Notes under the pieces: generated by a model
Databases searched by the model: none
Told to the model about the DNA's origin: nothing
Seen by the model: the letters and a program-made list of their open reading frames with translations, nothing else
Made by a program: the position numbers and the translations under genes
Shown: positions 8,094-16,968 of the stretch, one piece after another
How positions within the stretch are numbered: the first letter of the stretch is position 1
Layout: each line of letters begins with the position of its first letter
Assembly (NCBI RefSeq): GCF_021109255.1
Contig: NZ_JAJODG010000001.1
Source of the DNA: Merdimmobilis hominis
GTDB taxonomy: Bacteria > Bacillota > Clostridia > Oscillospirales > Ruminococcaceae
Strand: one strand, 5' to 3'
DNA: 64,000 nucleotides

Positions 8094-8360
8094 ATGAGCG
8101 AATTGAGCAGGATGGCAAAGGTCAACGAAAACGGCGTTTTGGAAGTGCCAAAAGAGGTTATGGACAAATTGGGCTTGAAAGCCGGCGACAAGGTGAGCAT
8201 TGTCGAGCGGTCTGGCCACATTGTCATTGAGAAGCACATCGACCACTGCGTGCTGTGCGGCTCCACCGAAAACTTGGTGCCCCCGCTGTACTGTGTCTGT
8301 GACAAGTGCATGGCCAAGATCAAAGACGGCCGTCTCATGACCACTGGTATGGATTTCTAA
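8094..8360 (+). CDS. AbrB/SpoVT-type regulator with Cys-pair tail, copy 2
   Basis: An 88-residue paralogue of the upstream gene with the same plan: AbrB hairpin (AKVNENGVLEVPKEVMDKLG), then CVLCGST and CVCDKC. The translated parts are nearly the same up to residue 80, while the last ten residues differ (GRLMTTGMDF against SGANRIDIF). The duplicated block begins upstream of the coding region, with GCAGCTGAATGGAGGAACTG before this start and GCAACTGAATGGAGGAACTG before the first. Probably co-transcribed with copy 1, with a terminator immediately after. Confidence 0.85.
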   Translation: MSELSRMAKVNENGVLEVPKEVMDKLGLKAGDKVSIVERSGHIVIEKHIDHCVLCGSTENLVPPLYCVCDKCMAKIKDGRLMTTGMDF

Positions 8361-8380
8361 CCCATCGCCAAGGGAAAGCG

Positions 8381-8414
8381 AAAAAGCCCCGGTCCCATGG
8401 GACCGGGGCTTTTT
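8381..8414 (+). terminator. Terminator after AbrB-like pair
   Basis: AAAAAGCCCCGGTCCC / GGGACCGGGGCTTTTT, a perfect stem with a central CATG-type turn. It can work on either strand. Confidence 0.9.
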
Positions 8415-8576
8415 GCCGTCTGCTCTTATTAGACAGAATAGCCAAATCGAGAAAGAATTCTCCGGCGGCAGGCGGCAAAAAAGTGAAATGACGCAGGAGA
8501 ACTAAAGAGATTGGGGCCAAAATCAAGAGAAATTGGAAGATCGGCGGCATTAAATTAAAAAATTGGGAAAAACCTA

Positions 8577-8605
8577 TTGACAGAACCCGTCCCGTTTACT
8601 ATAAT
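8577..8605 (+). promoter_or_regulatory. Consensus promoter of rplM-rpsI
   Basis: An exact TTGACA (8577-8582), 17 bases, exact TATAAT (8600-8605). Full consensus with ideal spacing fits a highly expressed ribosomal-protein operon. Confidence 0.92.
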
Positions 8606-8611
8606 AAGTCT

Positions 8612-8763
8612 TGCTGATCTAAGCCATGCTGCGCTTTTTTGCGGGAATTTCCCTGACAAAAGCAAGTGTGGAGCATCCATCCCATGCCTTCCTGGCCCTG
8701 CGGCTTAGGATGCCGCAAGGGCATGGTTTCGATATGTGATCAAAAGAATTAGGAGGTAAGACT
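8612..8763 (+). promoter_or_regulatory. 5' leader of rplM, possible L13 autoregulatory leader
   Basis: About 150 bases with a CTGCGGC...GCCGCAAG hairpin around 8698-8720 and a GCATG-rich long-range pairing (CCATGCC near 8682, GGCATGG near 8720). Firmicutes often have an L13 leader element here. I infer one from position and structure and cannot match it to the covariance model. Confidence 0.4.
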
Positions 8764-9192
8764 ATGTCCACTTTTATGCCTAAGGCACAAGAGATTAGCC
8801 GTAAATGGTATATTCTCGACGCAGCTGATAAGCCGCTTGGCCACACCGCAGCGACTGCTGCCATGATCCTGCGCGGCAAACACAAAACCACCTTTGCCCC
8901 TCACGTTGACTGCGGTGACCATGTGATCATCCTCAACGCCAGCAAAGCGGTTCTGACCGGTAAAAAACTAGAGCAGAAGGTGTACCGTCATCATTCCGGT
9001 TGGGTTGGCGGCCTGAAGGAGGTCAAATACTCCAAACTGATGGCTGAGAACCCCGAAAAAGCCATGATGCTGGCTGTCAAAGGCATGCTGCCTGACACCA
9101 CCATCGGCCGCAAAGCTCTGACCAGATGCAAAATCTACAGAGACGCCACCCACAACCAGCAGGCTCAGAAACCTGAGGCCTGGACCCTGTAA
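8764..9192 (+). CDS. rplM: 50S ribosomal protein L13
   Basis: 142 residues, the full length of bacterial L13, an early-assembling 23S rRNA-binding protein of the large subunit. Diagnostic segments are WYILDAADKPLGHTAATAAMILRGKHK, GDHVIILNASKAVLTGKKLEQK and MLAVKGMLP. AGGAGG lies 9 bases before the ATG. It forms the usual rplM-rpsI pair with rpsI 20 bases downstream. The final residues (THNQQAQKPEAWTL) follow the usual HxHxAQxPE ending. Confidence 0.98.
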   Translation: MSTFMPKAQEISRKWYILDAADKPLGHTAATAAMILRGKHKTTFAPHVDCGDHVIILNASKAVLTGKKLEQKVYRHHSGWVGGLKEVKYSKLMAENPEKAMMLAVKGMLPDTTIGRKALTRCKIYRDATHNQQAQKPEAWTL

Positions 9193-9212
9193 CCGGAAGG
9201 AGGACAAATTTG

Positions 9213-9611
9213 ATGTACGATTCCAAACCTTATTTCTACGGAACTGGTAGAAGAAAGAATTCCGTTGCCCGTGTCCGTGTTTACCCCGGCACCGGCGCGA
9301 TCACCATCAATGGCCGCGATATTGACAATTACTTTGGCCTGGAGACTTTGAAGCTCATCGTCCGCCAGCCCCTGGAGCTGATTGAAGCCACTGGCCGCTT
9401 TGATGTCATCTGCACCGTTGCAGGCGGCGGCGTTACCGGCCAGGCTGGTGCCATCCGTCACGGTCTTGCCAGAGCTCTGCTGCAGCAGGATGAGAACAAC
9501 CGCCCCATCCTGAAAAAAGCCGGCTTCCTGACCCGTGACCCCAGAATGAAGGAGAGAAAGAAGTACGGCCTCAAAGCCGCACGTCGCGCTCCTCAGTTCT
9601 CCAAGAGATAG
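9213..9611 (+). CDS. rpsI: 30S ribosomal protein S9
   Basis: 132 residues, a small-subunit protein whose C-terminal tail contacts tRNA in the P site. GTGRRKNSVARVRVYPGTG at the N-terminus, AGGGVTGQAGAIRHGLARAL in the middle and the C-terminal AARRAPQFSKR ending in Lys-Arg are all diagnostic. A TTG three bases upstream is in frame, but GGAAGGAGG at 9195-9203 is best spaced for the ATG at 9213. Co-transcribed with rplM. Confidence 0.98.
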   Translation: MYDSKPYFYGTGRRKNSVARVRVYPGTGAITINGRDIDNYFGLETLKLIVRQPLELIEATGRFDVICTVAGGGVTGQAGAIRHGLARALLQQDENNRPILKKAGFLTRDPRMKERKKYGLKAARRAPQFSKR

Positions 9612-9631
9612 TTTTATCCTTCCTGCCAATC

Positions 9632-9661
9632 AGTCCGCTCCAGCAATGGGGCGGACTTTTT
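9632..9661 (+). terminator. Terminator of rplM-rpsI operon
   Basis: AGTCCGC / GCGGACT stem with an 11- to 12-base loop and a TTTTT tail. Confidence 0.85.
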
Positions 9662-10145
9662 GCATATATCCCCTGTCCCCCCTGTGGGGAAAAAGGGTCT
9701 TTTGGGTATTTTCACAACAAAAAGGCATCTCCCGGCGGGCGGCACAATGGGAGGCTTCCAAATGCGGAAGGTGGAAAAGTGGGGCCAAAAAGAGGGAAAG
9801 GTGTTGTTTTTTCCCACGGATATGCCGAAAACGGACGCTGTTTACTCAAAAAGTGGAGGACATAAGGGGAACGACAATTCATGGAACTGGTGAAAATGAA
9901 TTTTTGCTGCAAAGGAAATGCATGGAAAATTTCACAAACTATTTATGTATTTACAATAAAACAGAAAGGATATTAAATAGTAAAACTGTTTAAAATAAAC
10001 AGATACAGAAACTTCTTAAAATTTTGTTCATTTTCCACAGAAAGACAACGGATTTTTCCGGCGATAATTTGTCAGGTGGTGGAAATTCACCCGGAAAAAC
10101 CCGAAAAAAGGGCATGAGAAAGCCTCTTTTCGTCGACCTAAAAAC
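9662..10145. other. Non-coding gap before the G5/3D gene
   Basis: About 480 bases. Frames up to 115 codons exist, but none has a ribosome site or a recognisable family. The right half is AT-rich. I see no RNA gene or repeat that I can support. Confidence 0.5.
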
Positions 10146-10174
10146 TTGACAGCGGATAGACCACTGCATATAAT
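10146..10174 (+). promoter_or_regulatory. Consensus promoter of G5/3D-domain gene
   Basis: Exact TTGACA (10146-10151), 17 bases, exact TATAAT (10169-10174), about 80 bases before the start codon. Confidence 0.9.
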
Positions 10175-10255
10175 GGCAACTAATCTGGTAAAAATAAGAC
10201 TGGCGGGCTTGTCCCAAGCCTTGCAAGAATTTGATTTACCATGAAGGAGAAGTGT

Positions 10256-11296
10256 ATGGATAAGGTTGCCAATTGGGTGATCGTGCTGCTGCGCAAGCTG
10301 AAAAGCAGAACTTTTGCAGCAGTTCTTCTGACCCTATCGCTGGCGCTGACCGTGATTCAGCTCACCGTCCTCACCCGCGCAGTGTATATCCGCGATGGAG
10401 AGGAAACCATTTTGAAATTTACCATCCGCCAGGACGCCGATGATATCCTTGAAGAGAACGGCATCGCCACCATGGCCTGTGATATTGTCGACTTTGACGG
10501 GTTCCACGGCCGGGTAGGGGAAATCAGCATCACCCGAGCTTTCCCAGTGGAGATCACCGCGGACGGTTCCACCCAAACGGTGATGGTCACCGGTGGCACA
10601 GTGGGCGATGCCATGGATCAGGTGGGTCTTTCCATCGATTCGGATGACCTCATCAACTACCGGCCGGGCAAACCGGTGGAGGAAGGGGACCGGATCGTCA
10701 TCCAGCGGGTAGAATACACCACTGTCACCGAGGAGAGCGACATCCCCTATGAAACCATCACCAAAAGCACCAGCCTGATCCCCAACGGGCGCACCCGGGT
10801 GCTGACCCGGGGGGAGAACGGCCATAAGGTCACCACCTATATTGATATGTCCATCGATGGGGTGCCTCAAGAGCGGGAGCTTGTGGGGGAGAATATCACC
10901 AAGCGCCCAGTCACCGAAGAGATCCTAGTGGGGGACAATTCCCCAATATCTCCCTTGCAGTTTGGCACCGTGGGGGCAAACGGCGTGCCCACCAATTACC
11001 GCACGGTTCTCACCGGCCAGCGGGCCACCGGCTACAGTGCCAAGCGGGGTGCCTGGGGGGCCAGCGGCATGCGGCTTTCCCCTGGATATGTGGCCACCAA
11101 CCCCAATGAGATTCCCTATGGCACCAAAATGTACATCGCCAGCCCAGACGGCAGCTTTGTCTATGGGTATGCCATTGCGGCGGACACAGGAACCGGCCTT
11201 ATGCAGGACGTCATCGATGTGGACTTGTTCTATGACACCTATACCGAGAGCTGCCTGAGCAGCCACCGCATCGTCAATATTTATATTTTGGATTAA
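10256..11296 (+). CDS. G5 and 3D domain protein (YabE-like cell-wall hydrolase)
   Basis: A 346-residue exported protein. Residues about 20-42 form an N-terminal membrane anchor or uncleaved signal (TFAAVLLTLSLALTVIQLTVL). Then come ubiquitin-like DUF348 repeats (about 50-160), a G5 domain (about 160-235, VEYTTVTEESDIPYETITKS...GENGHKVTTYID) and a C-terminal 3D domain (about 255-346) with the three Asp of its name in AADTGTG and DVIDVDLFYD. It resembles Bacillus YabE and the Rpf/Sps peptidoglycan-cleaving proteins; lytic transglycosylase activity is expected from the family. AAGGAG at 10244-10249 selects the ATG at 10256 over the one at 10241. The usual rnmV-ksgA neighbours are absent. Confidence 0.9.
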   Translation: MDKVANWVIVLLRKLKSRTFAAVLLTLSLALTVIQLTVLTRAVYIRDGEETILKFTIRQDADDILEENGIATMACDIVDFDGFHGRVGEISITRAFPVEITADGSTQTVMVTGGTVGDAMDQVGLSIDSDDLINYRPGKPVEEGDRIVIQRVEYTTVTEESDIPYETITKSTSLIPNGRTRVLTRGENGHKVTTYIDMSIDGVPQERELVGENITKRPVTEEILVGDNSPISPLQFGTVGANGVPTNYRTVLTGQRATGYSAKRGAWGASGMRLSPGYVATNPNEIPYGTKMYIASPDGSFVYGYAIAADTGTGLMQDVIDVDLFYDTYTESCLSSHRIVNIYILD

Positions 11297-11317
11297 GGGG
11301 AAATCCCTGAGAAAAGG

Positions 11318-11350
11318 AACAGGATGGAGCAGCTTCTCCATCCTGTTTTT
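11318..11350 (+). terminator. Terminator after G5/3D gene
   Basis: AACAGGATGGAG / CTCCATCCTGTT stem with the tail TTTTTG. Confidence 0.88.
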
Positions 11351-11484
11351 GTTTGCAGTTAGAGGCGGATTTCTGGGAGAATTTGGAGATGGAGGAAACA
11401 ATCCCGCAATGCAGTAAACTTTGCCAGGAGCAACACTTAATCTATGACAGAGCTTCCAAATCGAGGGGTAACAGCGCCCCAAAA
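11351..11484. other. Non-coding part of gap before the surface-protein gene
   Basis: Nothing recognisable. A frame of 118 codons begins at 11353 but has no ribosome site and reads across the downstream promoter. Confidence 0.4.
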
Positions 11485-11514
11485 TTGGAAACTATCCTGG
11501 GTTTATGTTACAAT
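11485..11514 (+). promoter_or_regulatory. Promoter of Ser-rich surface protein
   Basis: TTGGAA (11485-11490), 18 bases, TACAAT (11509-11514). A leader of about 200 bases follows, with a GGCGGG..CCCGCC element near 11560-11581. Confidence 0.55.
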
Positions 11515-11722
11515 GATTTCAGAGAGATCATCTTGACAGGCAGAGGTGTTGCCGTCATGGCGGGAATTTTCTTTGCCCGCCATGCGGCCCCCGCTATGAG
11601 GGCGTCGGCCCCGGTCCAGGGAATCGCGGCCTGGATGCGGCACACCGCACGCAACAATGGGGGGAAACCGGTTCCGTGGGAGGGACGGGGAACCTCAGAA
11701 TCCCTGTGAAGGAGGGAACAAT

Positions 11723-14053
11723 ATGAGTGAGATGGATAAAAACAAAAACAGTTTGCTCATGGTGATTATCACCTTGCTGGTTATCACCATCATCTTGTTG
11801 GTGGCGGTGATCGGCATGATGTTTGCCCAGAACAATGGCGACCAGCCAGTGTCGGGGAACCTGCCGACCAGCAGCCAGGAGGAGAGTTCCTCCAGTGAAC
11901 CGGAGGAAAGCGACCCGGAGGAAGAGGAAGAATCCTCCTCGTCCTCTACCGTCAGTTCCTCCCGGCCGGTGAGCGGAGGGAGCACCACGCCGGTGAGCCG
12001 GCCCACTTATCCCACGCCCCCATCCTCCGCCCCCAGCAGTTCCAGCCAAGCCCCAGCACAGACGGTGCAGAACAAGCTGACCTACAACTCCAAGGGCACC
12101 TATGACGATTCCCAGATCTGCAAATCCCTCTCCATCGGCGCCAGCGGCGTCACCGTCAAAAACAAGACGGTCAAAGGGGATTTGACCATCCAAAGCGGAG
12201 TGGGCAAAAGCGGGACCGTCAAGCTGGAAAATGTGATCGTAGAAGGGAAACTCTATGTCTACGGCGGCGGGGAGATCGAACTGAAAGATGTGGTCGCCCC
12301 CAATATGACGGTGCAGCGCAGTTCCGATGGGTTCCACATCACGGCGACAGGCAATACCAAAATCAACAATACAGTCCTCAAAGCCCATGCCACCCTGGAA
12401 GAAAAAAGGTTGGCGGATGACGCGGAGGGCTTTATGCGGGTGACTTTGATGGAGTCCACCCAGATTTGGTACGAAGTCTCCATCAAAAATGCCGTGCTGA
12501 CCGAGATTGCAGTTTATAGCCCCGCCAACATCAACCTGTCCAGCAACACCAAGGTGGGGACGGCTGTGGCGGCGGCAAACGTCCACTTTACCGGCAAAGG
12601 CCAGATCGGCACTATGCAGGTGAAGGCGGACCGGGTTTCCTACTCGGTGAAACCCAAGAAAATCCAGGTAAAAGGGGACTATGAAGAACCCAAACTGGGA
12701 GGCTATCCTATCGGCACACCAGAACCCGATGAAGGGGGAGGTGGCGGAAGCCATAAGCCTAGCAGTTCCAGTTCCTCCAGCTCCAGCAGCACCCCCACAC
12801 CGGTGAAAACACCGGTGGCGATGCCTTCTGCCAGTGTGCCAGAGGCAAAATTGAAGAACGACAACAGCGCGGAGGTAGAAAGCTGGGCCTTTTCTTTCTC
12901 CATGTCCAATACAACGGGAGTGACCGGTTATGTGGTTACTCCTATTGTGGATGGCTCCCTGCTGACCGATAAGGCAAAAACACTTGGCGTCGGGGATCGG
13001 AGCGCGGTGTTTACCTCCAACGAAATCAATCCACAAAATACCATTGCTTACCAGGTGGTGGCCAAAGGCGACAGCGCTCAGAACCGCACCGACTCTGCAC
13101 CGGGCACAAGCGCCACCTATCAGGTGGCTTTGCGGCTGTCTTATGACGGCGGTACCCAAAAGATCACCGCCCACAAAGGCCAGCTGGCTGGCAGCGGGAC
13201 GTTGACGGTGAACCAGCACCGCAGCGACGGCTCAAAAACAAGCTATGAGCTGGCTGTTTTAGAGGATGGTTCCGCGGTGGTTGCCAGCAGCGATGGCGTT
13301 GCCAAACCCCTTACCCCCAGCGCCTATGTGCAGCTGGTGTATGGAAGCTATCAATCGCCACGCTACATCCTCCCCGATTGGAAGGTGCCGCAGCCTGTTA
13401 AGGTTAACGCCCCCATTGATGTCAAGCTATCAGCCATTCCCTTGGATGCCGATGGGAATATTGACGCTAAGAAAGATGCCCAGTTGACCATTACCCCGCC
13501 CAGTGATATTACAGGGATTGCCAGCTATCAGGTGACTGTTGTAAGCGGTGGCTCGCCCTTGAGCCCAACGTATACCATCGCAGCCGGCAGTGCGACCTGC
13601 AATATTCCACTGTCTGTGCTGAATGGGGTGGATGCCTTTAGTATTTCGGTGATCTCCAAAGGGGATGGAGACCTGAACTTGGACAGCGACCCAATTTCCA
13701 CCCAAACATGGGATTTACGGCTGAAATTTGGGTATGATTCTGTTGCTAAGTGTATCAAAGCTGTTTGGAGTGGGATGAATACCCCTGCCCAATTGACAGT
13801 CACCGAAGATAAGGCGGATGCCCCTGGCCTTTATACGTTTAATTCTTTAAGTGAAAGTTTTGTAGAGCTCAAATGGGACAATACCGCCCTGGATTTGGGT
13901 GGCAAAACATGGCGGCTGACATTGACCGATGCAGCCGGATCCCACAATTCTCCCTGGTACACCTTGCCGGCAGAGTGGGTGGTGGATACTGCCAGCTCAA
14001 CTTCACCGGAAGAGGTTCCTTCTTCGCAGGGTTCTTCTTCCAGTGAAGAATAG
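11723..14053 (+). CDS. Membrane-anchored Ser-rich surface protein with beta-repeat domain
   Basis: A 776-residue protein of unknown function. Residues about 8-33 are one membrane helix (LLMVIITLLVITIILLVAVI). Residues 40-115 are a low-complexity Ser/Glu/Pro linker. Residues about 125-320 are short beta repeats (GDLTIQSGVG, VKLENVIVEGKLYVYGGGEI) resembling a beta-helix. A second Ser-rich linker (about 345-375, S-run) leads to two similar beta-sandwich-like domains of about 190 residues, each with a conserved LRLSYDGG/LRLKFGYD turn and a YILPDWKV/YTLPAEWVV ending. The tail is again Ser/Glu-rich. The ATG at 11723 has GAAGGAGGG upstream. No sortase motif is visible. The beta-repeat block is paralogous to the protein at 19011-19688. 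Confidence 0.75.
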   Translation: MSEMDKNKNSLLMVIITLLVITIILLVAVIGMMFAQNNGDQPVSGNLPTSSQEESSSSEPEESDPEEEEESSSSSTVSSSRPVSGGSTTPVSRPTYPTPPSSAPSSSSQAPAQTVQNKLTYNSKGTYDDSQICKSLSIGASGVTVKNKTVKGDLTIQSGVGKSGTVKLENVIVEGKLYVYGGGEIELKDVVAPNMTVQRSSDGFHITATGNTKINNTVLKAHATLEEKRLADDAEGFMRVTLMESTQIWYEVSIKNAVLTEIAVYSPANINLSSNTKVGTAVAAANVHFTGKGQIGTMQVKADRVSYSVKPKKIQVKGDYEEPKLGGYPIGTPEPDEGGGGGSHKPSSSSSSSSSSTPTPVKTPVAMPSASVPEAKLKNDNSAEVESWAFSFSMSNTTGVTGYVVTPIVDGSLLTDKAKTLGVGDRSAVFTSNEINPQNTIAYQVVAKGDSAQNRTDSAPGTSATYQVALRLSYDGGTQKITAHKGQLAGSGTLTVNQHRSDGSKTSYELAVLEDGSAVVASSDGVAKPLTPSAYVQLVYGSYQSPRYILPDWKVPQPVKVNAPIDVKLSAIPLDADGNIDAKKDAQLTITPPSDITGIASYQVTVVSGGSPLSPTYTIAAGSATCNIPLSVLNGVDAFSISVISKGDGDLNLDSDPISTQTWDLRLKFGYDSVAKCIKAVWSGMNTPAQLTVTEDKADAPGLYTFNSLSESFVELKWDNTALDLGGKTWRLTLTDAAGSHNSPWYTLPAEWVVDTASSTSPEEVPSSQGSSSSEE

Positions 14054-14089
14054 CCGATGGGTGAACCGGTTGAATATAGGATGAATCGC

Positions 14090-14124
14090 AAACCACCCCG
14101 GAGGCATGCCTCCGGGGTGGTTTG
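14090..14124. terminator. Bidirectional terminator between surface protein and enolase
   Basis: AAACCACCCCGGAGGC / GCCTCCGGGGTGGTTT is a near-perfect hairpin with A and T ends, between convergent genes. Confidence 0.9.
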
Positions 14125-14137
14125 TTATCCCATAAGT

Positions 14138-15439
14138 TTACTGCTGCTGTGCCAGGCAGGCGAATGCCTCCCGCCCGGCGTAGCGGGCACGGCGGCCCAG
14201 GTGCTCCTCGATCCGCAAAAGCCGGTTGTATTTGGCGGTGCGGTCGCTTCGGCAGGGGGCGCCCGCTTTGATCTGCCCAGTGGCTGTCGCCACCGCCAAA
14301 TCGGCGATAAAGCTGTCCTCCGTCTCTCCGGAACGGTGGGAGATCACCGCCCGGTATCCGGCGTTCTGGGCGATGGAGACCGCCTCCAATGTCTCGGTCA
14401 AGGTGCCGATTTGGTTGGGCTTGATCAGCGCGGCATTTGCCGCCTTCTTCTGGATACCTTGGCGGATGCGCCCTGGGTTGGTGACGAACAGATCATCCCC
14501 CACCAGCTGAACCCGGTCGCCGATGCGGCGGGTCAGCTCCTGCCAGGAGGGCCAGTCCTCCTCCCCCAAGGGATCTTCGATGGACACGACGGGGTAGCGG
14601 CGGGAGAGGTCGTCCCAATAGCTGATCAGCTCTTCGCAGGAAAGGGAACGGCCCTGCTTGGGCAAAGTGTACCCTTCGGCGGTTTTCCAGCCGGAGGCCG
14701 CGGCATCCAAGGCGATCATGAACTGCTTGCCAGGCTGGTAGCCGCAAAGGCTGATGGCCTCCAAAATCCACTGGATGGCCTCCTCGTTGCTGGCAAGGTC
14801 GGGGGCGAACCCGCCCTCATCCCCTACGGCAGTGGATTTGCCCCGGCTGCGCAGCAGGTCCCCCAGGGTGTGGTAGACCTCGCAGCTCCAGCGCAGGGCG
14901 TCCCGGTAACTGGGGGCGCCCACCGGGACAATCATGAATTCCTGGATGTCCAGGTTGTTGGAGGCGTGCAGCCCGCCGTTGATGATGTTGAGCAGGGGAA
15001 CCGGCAGGGTGCGCTTATCACAACCGCCCAAAAATTGGTACAGAGATAGGCCGGTGGAGGCAGCCATGGCCCGGCTTGCGGCCAGGGAGACTGCCAGGAT
15101 GGCGTTGGCCCCCAGGTTCCTTTTGTCCGCAGTGGCGTCCAGCACCCGCATGGCGTGGTCGATGGCGGGGATGTTGGATGCGTCCATCCCCACCAGGCCG
15201 TGGGCAATTTCCCGGTTGACCCCCAGGACGGCGGTCATCACCCCCTTGCCCTTCCAAAGCTTGTCCACATGGTCCCGCAGTTCCACTGCCTCCCGGCTGC
15301 CGGTGGACGCCCCCGAGGGCACCGAGGCCAGGCCCGCAGAGCCATCCTCCAAGGTGACAGCGCATTCCACTGTGGGGTTGCCCCGGCTGTCAATGATCTG
15401 CCGGGCGTGCACCGATGCGATCTGCTGCAAATATCCCAT
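14138..15439 (-). CDS. eno: Enolase (phosphopyruvate hydratase)
   Basis: 433 residues, catalysing 2-phosphoglycerate to phosphoenolpyruvate in glycolysis. The N-terminal SVHARQIIDSRGNPTVE and loop SGASTGSREAVELRD are conserved. Catalytic and Mg-binding positions are all present: Glu in GDEGGFAPDL, Asp in IALDAAASGW, Glu in SIEDPLGEEDW, Asp in LVGDDLFVTN, Lys in IKPNQIGTL, His in SHRSGETED, and Lys in IKAGAP. DAAASGW departs from the usual D(V/C)A(A/S)SEF at a non-ligand position, so this may be a divergent or second enolase copy. It is a single gene facing the surface-protein gene. The leftward ribosome site AGGAGG is visible in the complement at 15450-15455. Confidence 0.96.
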   Translation of the reverse strand: MGYLQQIASVHARQIIDSRGNPTVECAVTLEDGSAGLASVPSGASTGSREAVELRDHVDKLWKGKGVMTAVLGVNREIAHGLVGMDASNIPAIDHAMRVLDATADKRNLGANAILAVSLAASRAMAASTGLSLYQFLGGCDKRTLPVPLLNIINGGLHASNNLDIQEFMIVPVGAPSYRDALRWSCEVYHTLGDLLRSRGKSTAVGDEGGFAPDLASNEEAIQWILEAISLCGYQPGKQFMIALDAAASGWKTAEGYTLPKQGRSLSCEELISYWDDLSRRYPVVSIEDPLGEEDWPSWQELTRRIGDRVQLVGDDLFVTNPGRIRQGIQKKAANAALIKPNQIGTLTETLEAVSIAQNAGYRAVISHRSGETEDSFIADLAVATATGQIKAGAPCRSDRTAKYNRLLRIEEHLGRRARYAGREAFACLAQQQ

Positions 15440-15708
15440 ATTTCAATTCCTCCTATGTGACTTGGTAAACATGCAAACTTCCCCGTTATTCTATCCCAAA
15501 TCCGGCGGGATTTGCGGCCGGCATCAAATTTCGCCGATTGTCAAAAAGATGCAGTGATGGACTGCCTTTTTTGGCACATACTAGAGGGGAAAGCGAGGGA
15601 TTGGAGCAAAATTTACAATTCCACCTCGATTTTCCACCGGATTTGGAGTATGCTGAAAGCAGTGGAAATCCACCGAATTCCGGTGATTGAATAACGGAGG
15701 ATAGTTTT
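15440..15708. other. Divergent gap between enolase and deacetylase
   Basis: About 270 bases that must contain both promoters. No consensus pair could be assigned with confidence, and no gene or RNA is visible. Confidence 0.4.
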
Positions 15709-16671
15709 ATGAAACGTTTTGCAACCTTGGCTTTGGCCGTAGCGCTTGTATTGTCCGTCACCGCCTGTAGTTCCCGCGATGGGGATGGAAGCAGTTCTTC
15801 CTCCCTGCCGATGAGCTCTTCGGTCCCGGAGCCCAGCAGTTCTATGGATGAAGAGTCCTCCTCTTCCTCCCTGCCTATGGAGCCGGAGGGCAGCAGCGAA
15901 GCCGAGTCCGCCATGAGTACCGATTTGGAGCAAATCGGTACTCTGGACGGCACCAAGCTGGGCTGGGGGCCCGGCACCAACAAAGATGAGCGGGGGCGGC
16001 CCTATGGCGCCATCCAGTACCAGGAAAAATACGGCAAGTACAATGCCCACTACATTGCGCCGGACAGCCAAAACATCTACTTAACCTTTGACGAAGGGTA
16101 TGAAAACGGCTATACCGAAAAGATTTTGGACGCCCTCAAAGAGAAGGACGCCCACGCGGTCTTCTTTGTCACCCTGCCCTATGTCAAACAAAACACCGCA
16201 CTGGTGCAGCGGATGATCGACGAAGGACATATAGTAGGCAACCACAGCGACAAGCACCTTTCCTACCCCGACCTCTCCTTGGAGGATGCCCGTGCGGATG
16301 TGCTGCGGCTCCACGACTACATGAAGGAGAATTTTAACTACGAGATGACCCTTTTCCGCTTCCCTATGGGGGAATTCTGTGAAAAGGATTTGGCCCTCCT
16401 GCAGTCCATGGGTTACAAAACGGTGTTCTGGAGCTTCGCCTACCGGGATTGGGAGGTGGACAAGCAGATGGGCGCTGAGGCCGCCTTCCAGAAGGTGACC
16501 GAGAACCTCCACTTCGGTGAGATTATGCTGCTTCACGCCGTATCCAAGGACAATGCGGAAATTCTGCCCCGGCTGATTGACTACATCCGGGCCGAGGGGT
16601 ATACCATAGCCGACTACGACGTGGATTACACCGTTCAGGATTCCCCAGCTGAGGAGTCCAGCAGCAAATAA
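15709..16671 (+). CDS. PdaA-like polysaccharide deacetylase lipoprotein
   Basis: A 320-residue lipoprotein. The signal ends in LSVTAC with lipobox Cys20, followed by a Ser/Glu linker (about 22-70). The NodB deacetylase fold spans about 115-310. Motif 1 is LTFDEGYENGYT, the variant found in PdaA-type delta-lactam peptidoglycan de-N-acetylases, and motif 2 is HSDKH. The later RFPMGEFCEKDL replaces the usual RPPYG-type motif, and LLHAVSKDN is the C-terminal His motif. Likely substrate: N-acetylmuramic acid in peptidoglycan, relevant to spore cortex or lysozyme resistance. A GGAGG site lies 11 bases before the ATG. The two-Cys start and Ser-rich spacer suggest surface tethering. Confidence 0.9.
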   Translation: MKRFATLALAVALVLSVTACSSRDGDGSSSSSLPMSSSVPEPSSSMDEESSSSSLPMEPEGSSEAESAMSTDLEQIGTLDGTKLGWGPGTNKDERGRPYGAIQYQEKYGKYNAHYIAPDSQNIYLTFDEGYENGYTEKILDALKEKDAHAVFFVTLPYVKQNTALVQRMIDEGHIVGNHSDKHLSYPDLSLEDARADVLRLHDYMKENFNYEMTLFRFPMGEFCEKDLALLQSMGYKTVFWSFAYRDWEVDKQMGAEAAFQKVTENLHFGEIMLLHAVSKDNAEILPRLIDYIRAEGYTIADYDVDYTVQDSPAEESSSK

Positions 16672-16968
16672 ACGGAAATGTCACCTGGGAAATAATACAC
16701 AAATAATTTTCCACCAAACGGGGGGTACACTGACACTGTGCCCTCCGATTTTTGCTCCCACTGGGGAAAAACCGCGGATTTTGCGGTGGTAGAGCCGGTT
16801 TTTTTAAAGAAATCCATAGAAAAGCTTACAGGTACTTTACCTTCCTTTTACATACAAAAGGCACCGCCCAATGCTATAATGGGGTCGAACAATGGGAAAA
16901 GCCTGCGCTGTTTTGGCCAGAGGGTCAAAGGGGAGCGGCGCAAATACAACCGGTAACGGAGGAACACG
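16672..16968. other. Gap before Na/Pi cotransporter gene
   Basis: No gene. A perfect TATAAT at 16875-16880 lies about 90 bases before the next start, but no -35 element has acceptable spacing (TTTACA at 16847 is 22 bases away), so the promoter assignment is weak. Confidence 0.4.

Noticed and set aside
9660..9993. Open frames of 66-115 codons after rpsI
   Set aside because: No ribosome sites, overlapping frames on both strands, no recognisable product.
10241..10255. Upstream ATG of the G5/3D gene
   Set aside because: The ATG lies in the ribosome site of the following in-frame ATG at 10256, which is better placed.
11594..13219. A 541-codon antisense frame over the Ser-rich surface gene
   Set aside because: Low-complexity complement of the repetitive sense sequence, with no signal or start site.
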